Shown here: in pieces, positions 1-7,706 of the stretch | How the letters are laid out: each line of letters begins with the position of its first letter | Position numbering within the stretch: position 1 is the first letter of the stretch | Assembly: GCA_030154185.1 (NCBI GenBank) | Contig: JASKKK010000027.1 | Coordinates: forward strand, 1-32,928 | Origin: Desulfuromonadales bacterium | GTDB lineage: Bacteria > Desulfobacterota > Desulfuromonadia > Desulfuromonadales > Syntrophotaleaceae | Length of the DNA: 32,928 nt | Direction: 5' to 3' | Position numbers and translations under genes: made by a program | Notes under the pieces: generated by a model | What the model saw: the letters and a program-made list of their open reading frames with translations, nothing else | Told to the model about the DNA's origin: nothing | The model's database searches: none

Positions 1-133
1 CGCGGAGGCGTAGCTGTCTACGCCGCACAAGCAAGTGAGCAGATTGACGCATAGATTGGGGAAAAGGGCCGTTTCCGGATGAAAACTAGGTTATACTCTG
101 AAAAGTCGATTCCACTTTTCCAGAGGACCGGGC

Positions 134-1435
134 ATGCGCTGTATCCTTCTTCTTCTCGATGGCCTTGGCGACCGAAGCCACTCCACCCTGAACGGCAGGA
201 CCCCCCTTCAGGCCGCCCATACCCCAAATCTCGATAAAATAGCATCACTCGGCATGAACGGCCTTTTTCACGCCTATTTGCAGGGGACGGCTCTGCCCAG
301 CGAACTTGCCCACTTTTTAATGTTCGGTTACCGAATGGAGGACTTCCCGGGGCGGGGTTTTGTGGAAGCTTTGGGTGACGGTCTCGACATCCGGCAGGAC
401 GATGTGGCCTTGCTGGCGCGCATCTTTTCTGTGACAAGACAGGGGCAGACCCTCGTGCTTCGCCATGAGAAACCCAGTCTGGAACCGCAGAACTGCCAGG
501 CCCTTTTCGGAAGGATACGACATTTCAGCCGTTATGGTATTGACGGGGAGTTTTTCCCGACCGGTGGGATGGGCGGTATTCTCCGTCTCAGGGGGAAGGT
601 GTCGAAGGACGTTACCGATTCAAATCCGATAATTGAAGGCCGCCCCCTGATGGAGGTTTTTCCTCTGCTCTCGCTGGCGGACGCCCCGGAGGCTCGAAAC
701 ACGGCCAATTTTCTCAATGCCTATCTGCGATGGAGCCATCGGGCACTTTCCGAACATCCGCTTAACCGCCAGCGTGTCCGAGCGGGCCTCCCCGCCGTCA
801 ATGCCGTCGGCACGCAACGGCCCGGAATGATGAAGCGGTTGCCTTCGTTTGTCGATAAATGGGGCCTGAAGGGGCTGATGATCGCTTCCGGTGCCGTATA
901 TCAAGGACTCGGTCAGGCAATCGGCATGGAAACCCGCAAGGTCAGGGATACCGGCGACCCCGGCAAGGATCTGCAGGAACGGCTTGCCATGGCCTGCGAG
1001 GCCAAAGCGTTCGATTTCGTACACGTCCATACCAAGGTTGCCGACGAGGCCGCTCACACCAAGAATCCTCTTCTTAAAAAGCAAGTGATAGAATCCGTCG
1101 ATGCCGCGATCGCCTATGCCATCGAAAAGATTGTTCCCGACGATGATATTCTCTTTGTCGTCACCGCCGATCATTCCACGGCCTCCACCGGCAGAATGAT
1201 TCATACCGGCGAGACGGTGCCGATGGTCATGCTCGGGAAGCATGTGCGGCGTGATGCCGTCGAGAGCTTCGACGAGGTGAGCTGTGCTTCCGGAGGGCTG
1301 AGTCTCGTCAGAGGCAAAGAATTGATGTATCTGGTGCTGAACTTTCTAGACCGGGGCAAGTTGTGGGGACTCATGGACTCTCCCGATGACCAGCCGTTTA
1401 CCCCGGGCCGCGCAATCCCCCTCGAGATCGATTGA
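134..1435 (+). CDS. ApgM-like (archaeal-type) 2,3-bisphosphoglycerate-independent phosphoglycerate mutase family protein
   Basis: The 433-aa protein belongs to the alkaline phosphatase superfamily. It opens with the metal-binding motif LLLLDGLGD (Asp9), then GRTPLQAAHTPNLDKIA, typical of archaeal-type phosphoglycerate mutases. Ser56 in LPSELAH sits where the phosphorylated serine is expected. Near the C-terminus VADEAAH (about residue 305) and TADHST (about 345) supply further metal ligands. By family it would interconvert 2- and 3-phosphoglycerate in the cytoplasm, but many bacterial members are uncharacterised phosphatases, so the substrate is uncertain. The ATG is preceded by AGAGG at 122-126. 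The next gene follows within 90 bp on the same strand, which suggests co-transcription. Family assignment is firm; exact activity is inferred. Confidence 0.85.
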   Translation: MRCILLLLDGLGDRSHSTLNGRTPLQAAHTPNLDKIASLGMNGLFHAYLQGTALPSELAHFLMFGYRMEDFPGRGFVEALGDGLDIRQDDVALLARIFSVTRQGQTLVLRHEKPSLEPQNCQALFGRIRHFSRYGIDGEFFPTGGMGGILRLRGKVSKDVTDSNPIIEGRPLMEVFPLLSLADAPEARNTANFLNAYLRWSHRALSEHPLNRQRVRAGLPAVNAVGTQRPGMMKRLPSFVDKWGLKGLMIASGAVYQGLGQAIGMETRKVRDTGDPGKDLQERLAMACEAKAFDFVHVHTKVADEAAHTKNPLLKKQVIESVDAAIAYAIEKIVPDDDILFVVTADHSTASTGRMIHTGETVPMVMLGKHVRRDAVESFDEVSCASGGLSLVRGKELMYLVLNFLDRGKLWGLMDSPDDQPFTPGRAIPLEID

Positions 1436-1524
1436 GTCCGGCATTCCGCTGTTATGCATCCGCCTGCCTGTCGCAATGGGCGCGGGGCAAGGGACGGGCC
1501 ATAGACGATAAGGAGGTGCGCTTC

Positions 1525-2106
1525 ATGATGCAGGAACCGATTCCGAAGACCGAAACCGGTGTCATTCATGGCCGTTTCCAGGTCCTCCACAACGATCACC
1601 TTGACTATCTTCTGGCCGGGATGGCGCTCTGCCGTCACCTGGTTGTCGGGATCACCAACCCGGACCCGTTCCTGACCAGGGATGAATCCGCCGATCCTAA
1701 ACGCAGCCGCCCGATGTGCAACCCCCTCACTTATTTTGAGCGTTACGTCATGGTACGCGCAGTCCTGGAGGAGGCGGGCATCGACCTGTCGCGTTTTTCG
1801 GTGGTTCCGTTTCCTGTCAACATTCCCGAGTTGTATCGATACTATGTTCCTCTCGATGCGTTGTTTTTACTTTCCATTTATGACGATTGGGGGAGGCGAA
1901 AACTGGCCTATTTCAAATCGCTGGGACTGGCAACCCATGTCCTCCGGGATGTGCCGGACTCCGAGAAGGGACTGAGCGCTACCGATATCCGTCGCCAAAT
2001 GGTGGCGAACGAGTCATGGGAAGAAAGGGTGCCCCGTGCCGTTTCCAGGCTCATGAAAAAATGGGATATCCCCGGGCGTCTCCAGAATTTGGGGAAAACA
2101 ACCTGA
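1525..2106 (+). CDS. Nicotinamide/nicotinate-nucleotide adenylyltransferase-like protein
   Basis: This 193-aa protein has the nucleotidyltransferase N-terminal motif GVIHGRFQVLHNDH at residues 12-25. That corresponds to the GRFQPxHxGH signature of archaeal-type NMN adenylyltransferases, with the usual Gly before the last His replaced by Asp. A second motif, GLSATDIRRQM, near the C-terminus resembles the ISxTxIR phosphate-binding loop. Members transfer AMP to NMN or a related phospho-compound in NAD synthesis. I chose ATG 1525 because AAGGAGG lies directly upstream (1510-1516); the reading frame is open back to 1432 but that part is not conserved-looking. A second ATG at 1528 is also possible. 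It follows the phosphoglycerate-mutase-like gene and precedes the pst genes after a 150-bp gap. The precise substrate is not proven. Confidence 0.8.
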   Translation: MMQEPIPKTETGVIHGRFQVLHNDHLDYLLAGMALCRHLVVGITNPDPFLTRDESADPKRSRPMCNPLTYFERYVMVRAVLEEAGIDLSRFSVVPFPVNIPELYRYYVPLDALFLLSIYDDWGRRKLAYFKSLGLATHVLRDVPDSEKGLSATDIRRQMVANESWEERVPRAVSRLMKKWDIPGRLQNLGKTT

Positions 2107-2257
2107 ACATCCGGCAATGAAGATGTCAGTTTCTGCATAGATATCGATAAAATCAATAGCTATGCATTTTTTCATTTAAAAATACAATTCGACAACAGGC
2201 GGGGCATTTGCTAGCTTCCAATCGCATTATTTTCTATTTTCATTATTGGAGGAGCGT

Positions 2258-3091
2258 ATGAGAAGGATCACTTTTATTCAACCGGTATTGATTGTATCCA
2301 TTTTGCTTGCAGCCTGTTTGCCGGCTTTTTCCGGAAGTCTCGATTCCTTTCAGGGCGAAAAAGGGGAGTTGAAAATTTCCGGGGGAACCGCTCATATCCC
2401 TGTCATGAAGGAAGCCGCCCGGCGAATCATGATGGCGAACCCCGAGATTCAGATCAGCATAGCCGGGGGAGGCTCCGGGGTCGGTATCAAGCAGGTTGGT
2501 GAAGGCCTGGTCGATATCGGTAACAGCGGCCGCAAAGCGACCGACGAAGAAATCGGTCGCTACCAGCTCAAATTGTTTCAGTGGGCCATCGATGGTGTCG
2601 GACCGGTGGTGAATCCCGAAAACCCGGTGAAGGCACTGACCAAAGACCAGATGAAGGACATTTTTGCCGGTAAGGTGAACAACTGGAAGATGCTGGGTGG
2701 TGAGGACAGAGAGATCAACATCTATACCCGCGATGAAGCCAGCGGCACCCGCGCTGTCTTCTGGAAAAAGGGCCTGGACAAAGGAGCCATAACATCCTTT
2801 GCCCATGTCGTGGTATCGAACGGCGCGATGAAATCGGCCATTGCCCAGGATCCCTACGGTATCGGCTATGTATCCGTCGGTCACATCGACACGACCGTGG
2901 CTCCCGTCGCTCTGGACGGTGTCGTGCCGACCATCGAGACCGTCCAGGATGGGGCCTACAAGATCGCCCGCGGCCTGTACAGCAATACCAGGGGCGAGCC
3001 GGTCGGGCTGACGAAAAAATTCATCGATTTTCTCTATTCCCCGGACGGTAAAAAGATTATCGAATCAAAAGGGTTCATTCCCGTCCGATGA
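2258..3091 (+). CDS. pstS: Phosphate ABC transporter, periplasmic substrate-binding protein PstS
   Basis: The 277-aa protein has a signal peptide (residues 1 to about 26, hydrophobic VLIVSILLAACLPAFSG). A mature PBP-like domain follows with the phosphate-binding loop pattern IAGGGSGVGIKQVGEG, then VDIGNSGRKAT and TRDEASGTRAVFW, all typical of the PstS-like family. It would bind phosphate in the periplasm and deliver it to PstCA. The Cys in LLAAC could make it a lipoprotein, though the spacing fits only loosely. ATG 2258 has GGAGG at 2248-2252. The stop overlaps the pstC start (ATGA at 3088-3091), so the genes are translationally coupled. No clear Pho box was recognised in the 150 bp upstream. 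Confidence 0.93.
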   Translation: MRRITFIQPVLIVSILLAACLPAFSGSLDSFQGEKGELKISGGTAHIPVMKEAARRIMMANPEIQISIAGGGSGVGIKQVGEGLVDIGNSGRKATDEEIGRYQLKLFQWAIDGVGPVVNPENPVKALTKDQMKDIFAGKVNNWKMLGGEDREINIYTRDEASGTRAVFWKKGLDKGAITSFAHVVVSNGAMKSAIAQDPYGIGYVSVGHIDTTVAPVALDGVVPTIETVQDGAYKIARGLYSNTRGEPVGLTKKFIDFLYSPDGKKIIESKGFIPVR

Positions 3092-3948
3092 AAAAAATCG
3101 GGGAACTGGTTGCGGAGAGGACCTTTCTCCTCTCCGCACTGGCAAGCTCTTCGATCACCGTAGCGATTCTGGCGTTCATGGTGTTCATGGGGCTGCCGCT
3201 GATGAAACAGGCTGGGTTTTACCAACTCCTGGTGAAACCGTGGGCACCGTATCAGGGTTCCTTCGGCATCTATCCGATGATCGTGGGCACGGGTTGCATC
3301 TCCTTTTTGAGCCTGGTGGTCGCATTTCCCCTAAGTCTCGGTTGCTCATTTCTGATAGCCACCATTGCCCCGAAACCCGTCAGCAAAGGATTGCGTCGGC
3401 TTATCGAGCTGATGACGGGTATTCCGACGGTTATCTACGGGTTTGTGGGTATTTTTCTCCTTGTTCCCTATATTCGCGAACTGTTTCGGAGCGGATCGGG
3501 GTTATGCGTGCTTACCGCGGCCCTGGTGCTGGGCATCATGATCACGCCCACCATGACGCTGTTTTTCTGCGACAGTTTTGACCGGATTCCCCGTTCTTAC
3601 CTGACTGCTGCCGAGGCGCTGGGGGCCAGCCGCACGCAAAAACTGCTCTATGTCATCCTCCCCTGCGCAAAAAAAGGCATGCTCAACGGGGTGATTCTCG
3701 CGTTGGGGCGGGCCGTGGGCGACACCCTTGTGGCGTTGATGCTGGCGGGCAATTCGGTGCGGGTTCCCGGATCGGTTCTGGAGCCGGCCCGAACCCTTAC
3801 CGCGCATATTGCCCTGGTAATCGCGGCGGATTACGAAAGCCCCGAGTTCAGGTCGATTTTCGCTTGCGGGGTTGTTCTTTACCTGTTCACCATGATGGTA
3901 ACTTTTCTGGTTCGCTACCTCAGCTTTGCAGAGGGCAGAAGAGATTGA
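3088..3948 (+). CDS. pstC: Phosphate ABC transporter permease PstC
   Basis: This 286-aa inner-membrane protein has about six hydrophobic segments and the conserved permease loop EALGASRTQKLLYVILPCAKKGMLNG (about residues 174-199), including the EAA-type contact region for the ATPase. The MTGIPTVIYGFVGIF segment is typical of PstC/PstA. It forms the channel with PstA. The gene starts in a 4-nt ATGA overlap with pstS and ends in TTGA overlapping the proposed pstA start. Length is slightly shorter than many PstC proteins (about 300 aa) but all core motifs are present. Confidence 0.93.
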   Translation: MKKIGELVAERTFLLSALASSSITVAILAFMVFMGLPLMKQAGFYQLLVKPWAPYQGSFGIYPMIVGTGCISFLSLVVAFPLSLGCSFLIATIAPKPVSKGLRRLIELMTGIPTVIYGFVGIFLLVPYIRELFRSGSGLCVLTAALVLGIMITPTMTLFFCDSFDRIPRSYLTAAEALGASRTQKLLYVILPCAKKGMLNGVILALGRAVGDTLVALMLAGNSVRVPGSVLEPARTLTAHIALVIAADYESPEFRSIFACGVVLYLFTMMVTFLVRYLSFAEGRRD

Positions 3949-4829
3949 AAACCCGGATTCTCGAAAATTTCACCGTTGTTTTCGCCTGGCTGGCCGGTCT
4001 GGTTCTTCTGTCAGGCGTTTCTTTGTTGCTCGGTTACCTGTTTTTCAAAGGGCACGCATCCCTCAATCTCTCTCTTATTTTCGGCGATACCCCCCCATTG
4101 CAGGCTCTGCTTCTCAAACAGCGCGTTTTTGAAGGGCTTTTCCCCGCCGTTGCCGGGACTTTTGTTCTCGTCGTTCTGTCCATCGCATGGGCCATCCCTT
4201 TCGGTATCGCAACGGGAATCTACCTTGCCGAGTATGCCGGACCCCGCGTGAAACGAGTGCTCGATGCCTTGTTCGATGTCCTGTCCGGTATGCCGTCCAT
4301 CGTTATCGGACTTTTCGGCTTTTCATTTGCCGTTTTTCTGCATAAGCACTATTCAGACAGAATCGGCCCCTGTCTGCTCATTTCGAGTATTGCGTTGTCT
4401 TTCCTCGTGCTGCCGTATATCATCAGGACCACGCAGGCTGCTCTCGAAGGTATCCCCCTGAATATTCGCCTTACGGCACTCGCTTTGGGAGCTACCAGGT
4501 TGCAGAATATTTTTCTGGTACTGATACCAAGGTCCGTTTCGGGTATCATGAGCGGGATCATTCTCGCCATCGGGCGCTGTGCCGAAGATACGGCTGTCAT
4601 CATGCTGACCGGTGCCGTCGCTTCCGCCGGGCTGCCGCGGTCGCTTTTTTCCCAATACGAAGCGCTGCCTTTCTTTATCTATTACATCTCATCCCAGTAT
4701 GCTGATTCCGAAGAATTGATGCAGGGGTATGGGGCATCTATCGTTCTGCTGTTTCTTTGCGCTCTCCTTTTCGTTACGGCCTATGGTATCAGGAAGGGAT
4801 TGTCCCATTTCGTTTTTTACAGACCATGA
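3945..4829 (+). CDS. pstA: Phosphate ABC transporter permease PstA
   Basis: The 294-aa permease has a first membrane segment at about residues 9-32 (VVFAWLAGLVLLSGVSLLLG). The PstA-like motif DVLSGMPSIVIGLFGFSF and the coupling loop LTALALGATRLQNIFLVLIP follow. I place the start at TTG 3945, which overlaps the pstC stop (TTGA, 3945-3948). The frame is open further upstream from 3864, but the extra 27 residues lie inside pstC and look like a shadow reading. Coupling to pstC would explain the weak start codon. It pairs with PstC as the membrane part of the importer. The 3' end overlaps the pstB start by 4 nt. Confidence 0.92.
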   Translation: MKTRILENFTVVFAWLAGLVLLSGVSLLLGYLFFKGHASLNLSLIFGDTPPLQALLLKQRVFEGLFPAVAGTFVLVVLSIAWAIPFGIATGIYLAEYAGPRVKRVLDALFDVLSGMPSIVIGLFGFSFAVFLHKHYSDRIGPCLLISSIALSFLVLPYIIRTTQAALEGIPLNIRLTALALGATRLQNIFLVLIPRSVSGIMSGIILAIGRCAEDTAVIMLTGAVASAGLPRSLFSQYEALPFFIYYISSQYADSEELMQGYGASIVLLFLCALLFVTAYGIRKGLSHFVFYRP

Positions 4830-5536
4830 GCCACACCATGACTGAAGCCATCAAGATAAAGGTCACCGATCTGTCTTTTTCCTATCGGGACCGTCCGATA
4901 CTGAAAAACGTCAATGTCGATTTCGCCGAAAATTCGATTACGGCGCTCACCGGACCGTCGGGAGTCGGCAAGTCCACGTTTCTCATGACTCTCAACCGCC
5001 TCTGGGAAAACCTGCCGGATGCCGATATGACCGGAACGGTGGAGATCAAGCTGCAGGGAAGATTTCGCAACGTGTATGCCCCGACCATGTCGGTGACGGA
5101 GTTGCGTAAAATGGTGGCCATGGTATTTCAGGCGCCCAATCCCCTGCCCATGAGCATTCGAAAAAATATCGCCTTTCCCCTCAAGCTGGCCGGAGAGGGA
5201 AACCGGGAATTCATGGCACACAAGGTGGAGCATGCGTTGCGCATGGCGAATCTGTGGGACGAGGTCAAGGGTCGCTTGAACGATGATGCCCGCACCCTTT
5301 CGGGAGGGCAGCAGCAACGACTCTGCATAGCGCGCGCCCTGGTCCTCGAACCGGAAGTGCTGCTGCTTGATGAACCTACTTCGTCTCTCGACCAGACTTC
5401 GATTGCAGTCATCGAGGAACTTCTTCTGGGCTTGAAGGATCGTCTGACCATTCTTCTGGTTTCCCACTATCTGGAACAGGTGAGCCGTATCTCGGATACG
5501 ATCGTTACATTCGATGACAACACCATCATTTCGTGA
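4826..5536 (+). CDS. pstB: Phosphate ABC transporter ATP-binding protein PstB
   Basis: This 236-aa ATPase has Walker A GPSGVGKST (residues 43-51), a Q-loop in VFQAPNPLPMSI, the signature LSGGQQQR, Walker B VLLLDEPTSSLD and the switch His in LLVSHYLEQ. The PNPLPMSIRKNIAFP stretch is characteristic of PstB. It energises PstCA at the cytoplasmic face. ATG 4826 overlaps the pstA stop (ATGA); an in-frame ATG four codons on is an alternative. No phoU follows, which is unusual because phoU often closes pst operons; instead a HAD phosphatase gene comes next. The codon before its stop forms a GTGA overlap with an upstream extension of that gene. Confidence 0.94.
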   Translation: MSHTMTEAIKIKVTDLSFSYRDRPILKNVNVDFAENSITALTGPSGVGKSTFLMTLNRLWENLPDADMTGTVEIKLQGRFRNVYAPTMSVTELRKMVAMVFQAPNPLPMSIRKNIAFPLKLAGEGNREFMAHKVEHALRMANLWDEVKGRLNDDARTLSGGQQQRLCIARALVLEPEVLLLDEPTSSLDQTSIAVIEELLLGLKDRLTILLVSHYLEQVSRISDTIVTFDDNTIIS

Positions 5537-5631
5537 AGGAAGGTGCAGCTGTTTCCGGTATAGTGCCGGAAGCAACGCAGCCAGGTTTTCGCAGGGGCGG
5601 GGTCTGGCCACTTTTTAGAAAAGGTTTGCTC

Positions 5632-6102
5632 ATGTTGGCTCTGGATATTCCCGGTAAAGGCAAAATCGTGATCAAGCACGTTATTCTGGATTTCAACGGG
5701 ACGCTTGCCGCCGACGGCAAACTGATTCCCGGTGTCGTCTCCAGGCTCGAAGCATTGAGTTCGTTAGTCGGTGTGCATGTCATAACGGCAGATACCAATG
5801 CGAGTGCCCGCTCGGAGTTGGCGACCATCCCCTGTACCCTGAAAATAATCGGTCATGACCAACAGGACCGGGCGAAGCTTGAATATGCAGACGCTCTGGG
5901 TCCGGGGAATGTGCTGGCGGTTGGCAATGGAAGAAATGATGTTCTGTTGCTGGAAAAAGCGGCCTTAGGCATCTGTGTTATTCAGTTTGAAGGGGCAGCT
6001 GTGGCCTCAATGCAGGCTGCCGATATAGTCTGTGTCGATATCAACGATGCTCTCGATCTTTTGCTGCGGTCTCATCGCATGACAGCCACGCTGAGAAACT
6101 GA
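5632..6102 (+). CDS. Soluble P-type-ATPase-like HAD family phosphatase
   Basis: The 156-aa cytoplasmic protein has the HAD nucleophile motif LDFNGTLA (Asp20), as in P-type ATPase phosphorylation domains where the second Asp of DxD is replaced. It also has a C-terminal GNGRNDVLLLEKA motif equivalent to GDGxND. It matches the stand-alone P-type ATPase-like phosphatase group (COG4087 in my recollection). The beginning LALDIPGKGKIVIKHVILDFNG is a typical family N-terminus, so I choose ATG 5632 even though the frame is open from GTG 5533, which overlaps the pstB stop. AAGG at 5620-5623 is a modest ribosome site. The substrate is unknown; linkage to pst suggests, but does not prove, phosphate metabolism. 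Confidence 0.8.
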   Translation: MLALDIPGKGKIVIKHVILDFNGTLAADGKLIPGVVSRLEALSSLVGVHVITADTNASARSELATIPCTLKIIGHDQQDRAKLEYADALGPGNVLAVGNGRNDVLLLEKAALGICVIQFEGAAVASMQAADIVCVDINDALDLLLRSHRMTATLRN

Positions 6103-6278
6103 AACGACGTAATGCCTGACGGTTGCCTTTTCGATTCGGGACAAACATGCTATATGTACCAGTTTGCAGCCAGGTATGCCGTTGACGGAAAGGGGCGGTA
6201 CGCCTCGTTCCCAGATCCTCTCTTGTCGGAGCGGGGCCCGTACCCAATGCTCCTCATGAATTTTGTCGGATGGTTTTC

Positions 6279-7175
6279 ATGAACCTTAAACAGCTAGAGG
6301 TGTTTATTGCCGTCGCCGAAAGCGGCAGCTTTTCCCGGGCCGCGGAAATCACCTTTCTTACCCAGTCTACCGTCAGCCAGCATGTGTCGTCGCTTGAGAA
6401 AGAGTTCGAACTGACTCTGTTGGACCGGACCGGGAAGGGGGCGCTTCTCACCGAGGCGGGTAAGCTGCTTCTGGGACATGCCCGGCGCGTGGTCGGGGAG
6501 GCCCGGGAGGTGCCGAAGGTCCTGAATCGCTTTCGGGGGCTCGAGCAAGTCGTTTTGAAAATCGGCGGCAGCAATATTCCCGCGTGTTACATGGTACCGG
6601 ACTGCATGGTTCGCTTTCGCAAACAGCACCCCGGTGTGATTATCACCCTCTGCCAGGGGGACAGCCGGGAAACCATAGACCGGCTCAAACGCGAAGAGAT
6701 TGAATTTGCCGTGGTCGGCACCCGCTTCGATGACAAAGGGCTTGAGCATACCCCGCTTGTCGCGGACAGGATTTCCCTGGTGGTGCCTGCGAGTCATCCT
6801 TGGCGAAAAAAAAAGCATATCTCCCTGGCGGACGTCACAGAGGAACCCCTTATTTTTCGAGAGTCGGGATCGGGGACGGACCGGACTTTGCGCGATGAAC
6901 TTGCCAGAGCGGGGCTGGCTTCCGAGCACCTTAAAACAGCCATGTGCCTGGGCAGCAACGAGGCCATAAAGCAAGCGATCCTCAACGGCGCGGGCATATC
7001 CTTTGTTTCCGAATTGTCGGTGAAAAGAGAGTGCGAACGGGGTGATATGGCCATCGTCCCGGTCCGGGGGCTGGATGTTTCCCGCCATTTCTACCTGGTT
7101 ACCCGTCAGGGCCGGGCGCTTGCGCCGGCGGCCAGTGCTTTCATGGATTGCATCCTGGAGCGGTTTCGGTCATAG
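6279..7175 (+). CDS. LysR-family transcriptional regulator, selenium-metabolism-associated type
   Basis: This 298-aa regulator has an N-terminal winged helix-turn-helix, MNLKQLEVFIAVAESGSFSR followed by the recognition region TQSTVSQHVSSLEKEF (about residues 1-60). A periplasmic-binding-protein-like effector domain (about 90-295) is of the CysB/CysL-like type. Its sequence closely resembles the LysR group that travels with selenocysteine genes. Here it lies about 210 bp before tRNA-Sec and 530 bp before selB on the same strand, which supports that assignment. ATG 6279 gives the canonical LysR start; ATG 6270 three codons upstream is also possible. The effector and target genes are not known from sequence. 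Confidence 0.85.
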   Translation: MNLKQLEVFIAVAESGSFSRAAEITFLTQSTVSQHVSSLEKEFELTLLDRTGKGALLTEAGKLLLGHARRVVGEAREVPKVLNRFRGLEQVVLKIGGSNIPACYMVPDCMVRFRKQHPGVIITLCQGDSRETIDRLKREEIEFAVVGTRFDDKGLEHTPLVADRISLVVPASHPWRKKKHISLADVTEEPLIFRESGSGTDRTLRDELARAGLASEHLKTAMCLGSNEAIKQAILNGAGISFVSELSVKRECERGDMAIVPVRGLDVSRHFYLVTRQGRALAPAASAFMDCILERFRS

Positions 7176-7268
7176 TGGGGCCAGGGCAGGGATGCATAAC
7201 CTTTATGCCGTTTAGGGAAAGCGAGAGCTGTTCTGGCATTAGGAATTGTACAGGATCTGCATAATCGG

Positions 7269-7297
7269 TTGCATAATTTTAAGCTATCGGATAATAT
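7269..7297 (+). promoter_or_regulatory. Sigma70-like promoter for tRNA-Sec
   Basis: TTGCAT (7269-7274) and TAATAT (7292-7297) are separated by 17 bp. They sit about 87 bp upstream of the tRNA-Sec 5' end, so a short leader would be cleaved off. Predicted by eye only. Confidence 0.55.
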
Positions 7298-7383
7298 TCA
7301 GGCCCTTCAGATATCCGGCAAGGGATTCCATCGCGGATATTGCCGCCGGCGGACCGCAGGCCTTGTCGGTATATTCAATCATT

Positions 7384-7481
7384 GGAAGCGCGTCGGTCGC
7401 TGGTGGGCCGCCCGGTCTTCAAAACCGGTGTGGGGGGTGAGAAACTTCCCAGGTGGGTTCGATTCCCATGCGCTTCCGCCA
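7384..7481 (+). tRNA. selC: tRNA-Sec (anticodon UCA)
   Basis: The 98-nt RNA has the extended 8-bp acceptor stem GGAAGCGC/GCGCTTCC, discriminator G and encoded CCA (7479-7481). The anticodon arm is CCGGT-CTTCAAA-ACCGG, with anticodon TCA at 7419-7421. A long variable arm (about 7429-7450) and a T arm with TTCGATT complete it. The 8-bp acceptor and long variable arm are hallmarks of bacterial tRNA-Sec, which reads UGA as selenocysteine. It lies directly upstream of selB, its dedicated elongation factor. Confidence 0.96.
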
Positions 7482-7706
7482 ATTTGATCCCGCCGACGGC
7501 GGTTGTTTGAATATACGGATACGTCGGGCTTTTTGCTTTGATTGGAGACGCATGTTTTCGTCCTCCGAAATTGCTATTGCGGTGCTCGTTGTTGCATCTT
7601 GACCTTCCGGTTTTTATTTTCTTCCCAAAATACCTCTGTGAAAAGCTGCGTATCTGTTTTTGCTGCCATGCCACCAGTGCATCCAAAGTGGTGAAAAGGG
7701 TTTTTC

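Noticed and set aside
7194..7208. GCATAA-CCT-TTATGC hairpin after the LysR gene as a terminator
   Set aside because: The stem is short and AT-rich and lacks a following T-run.
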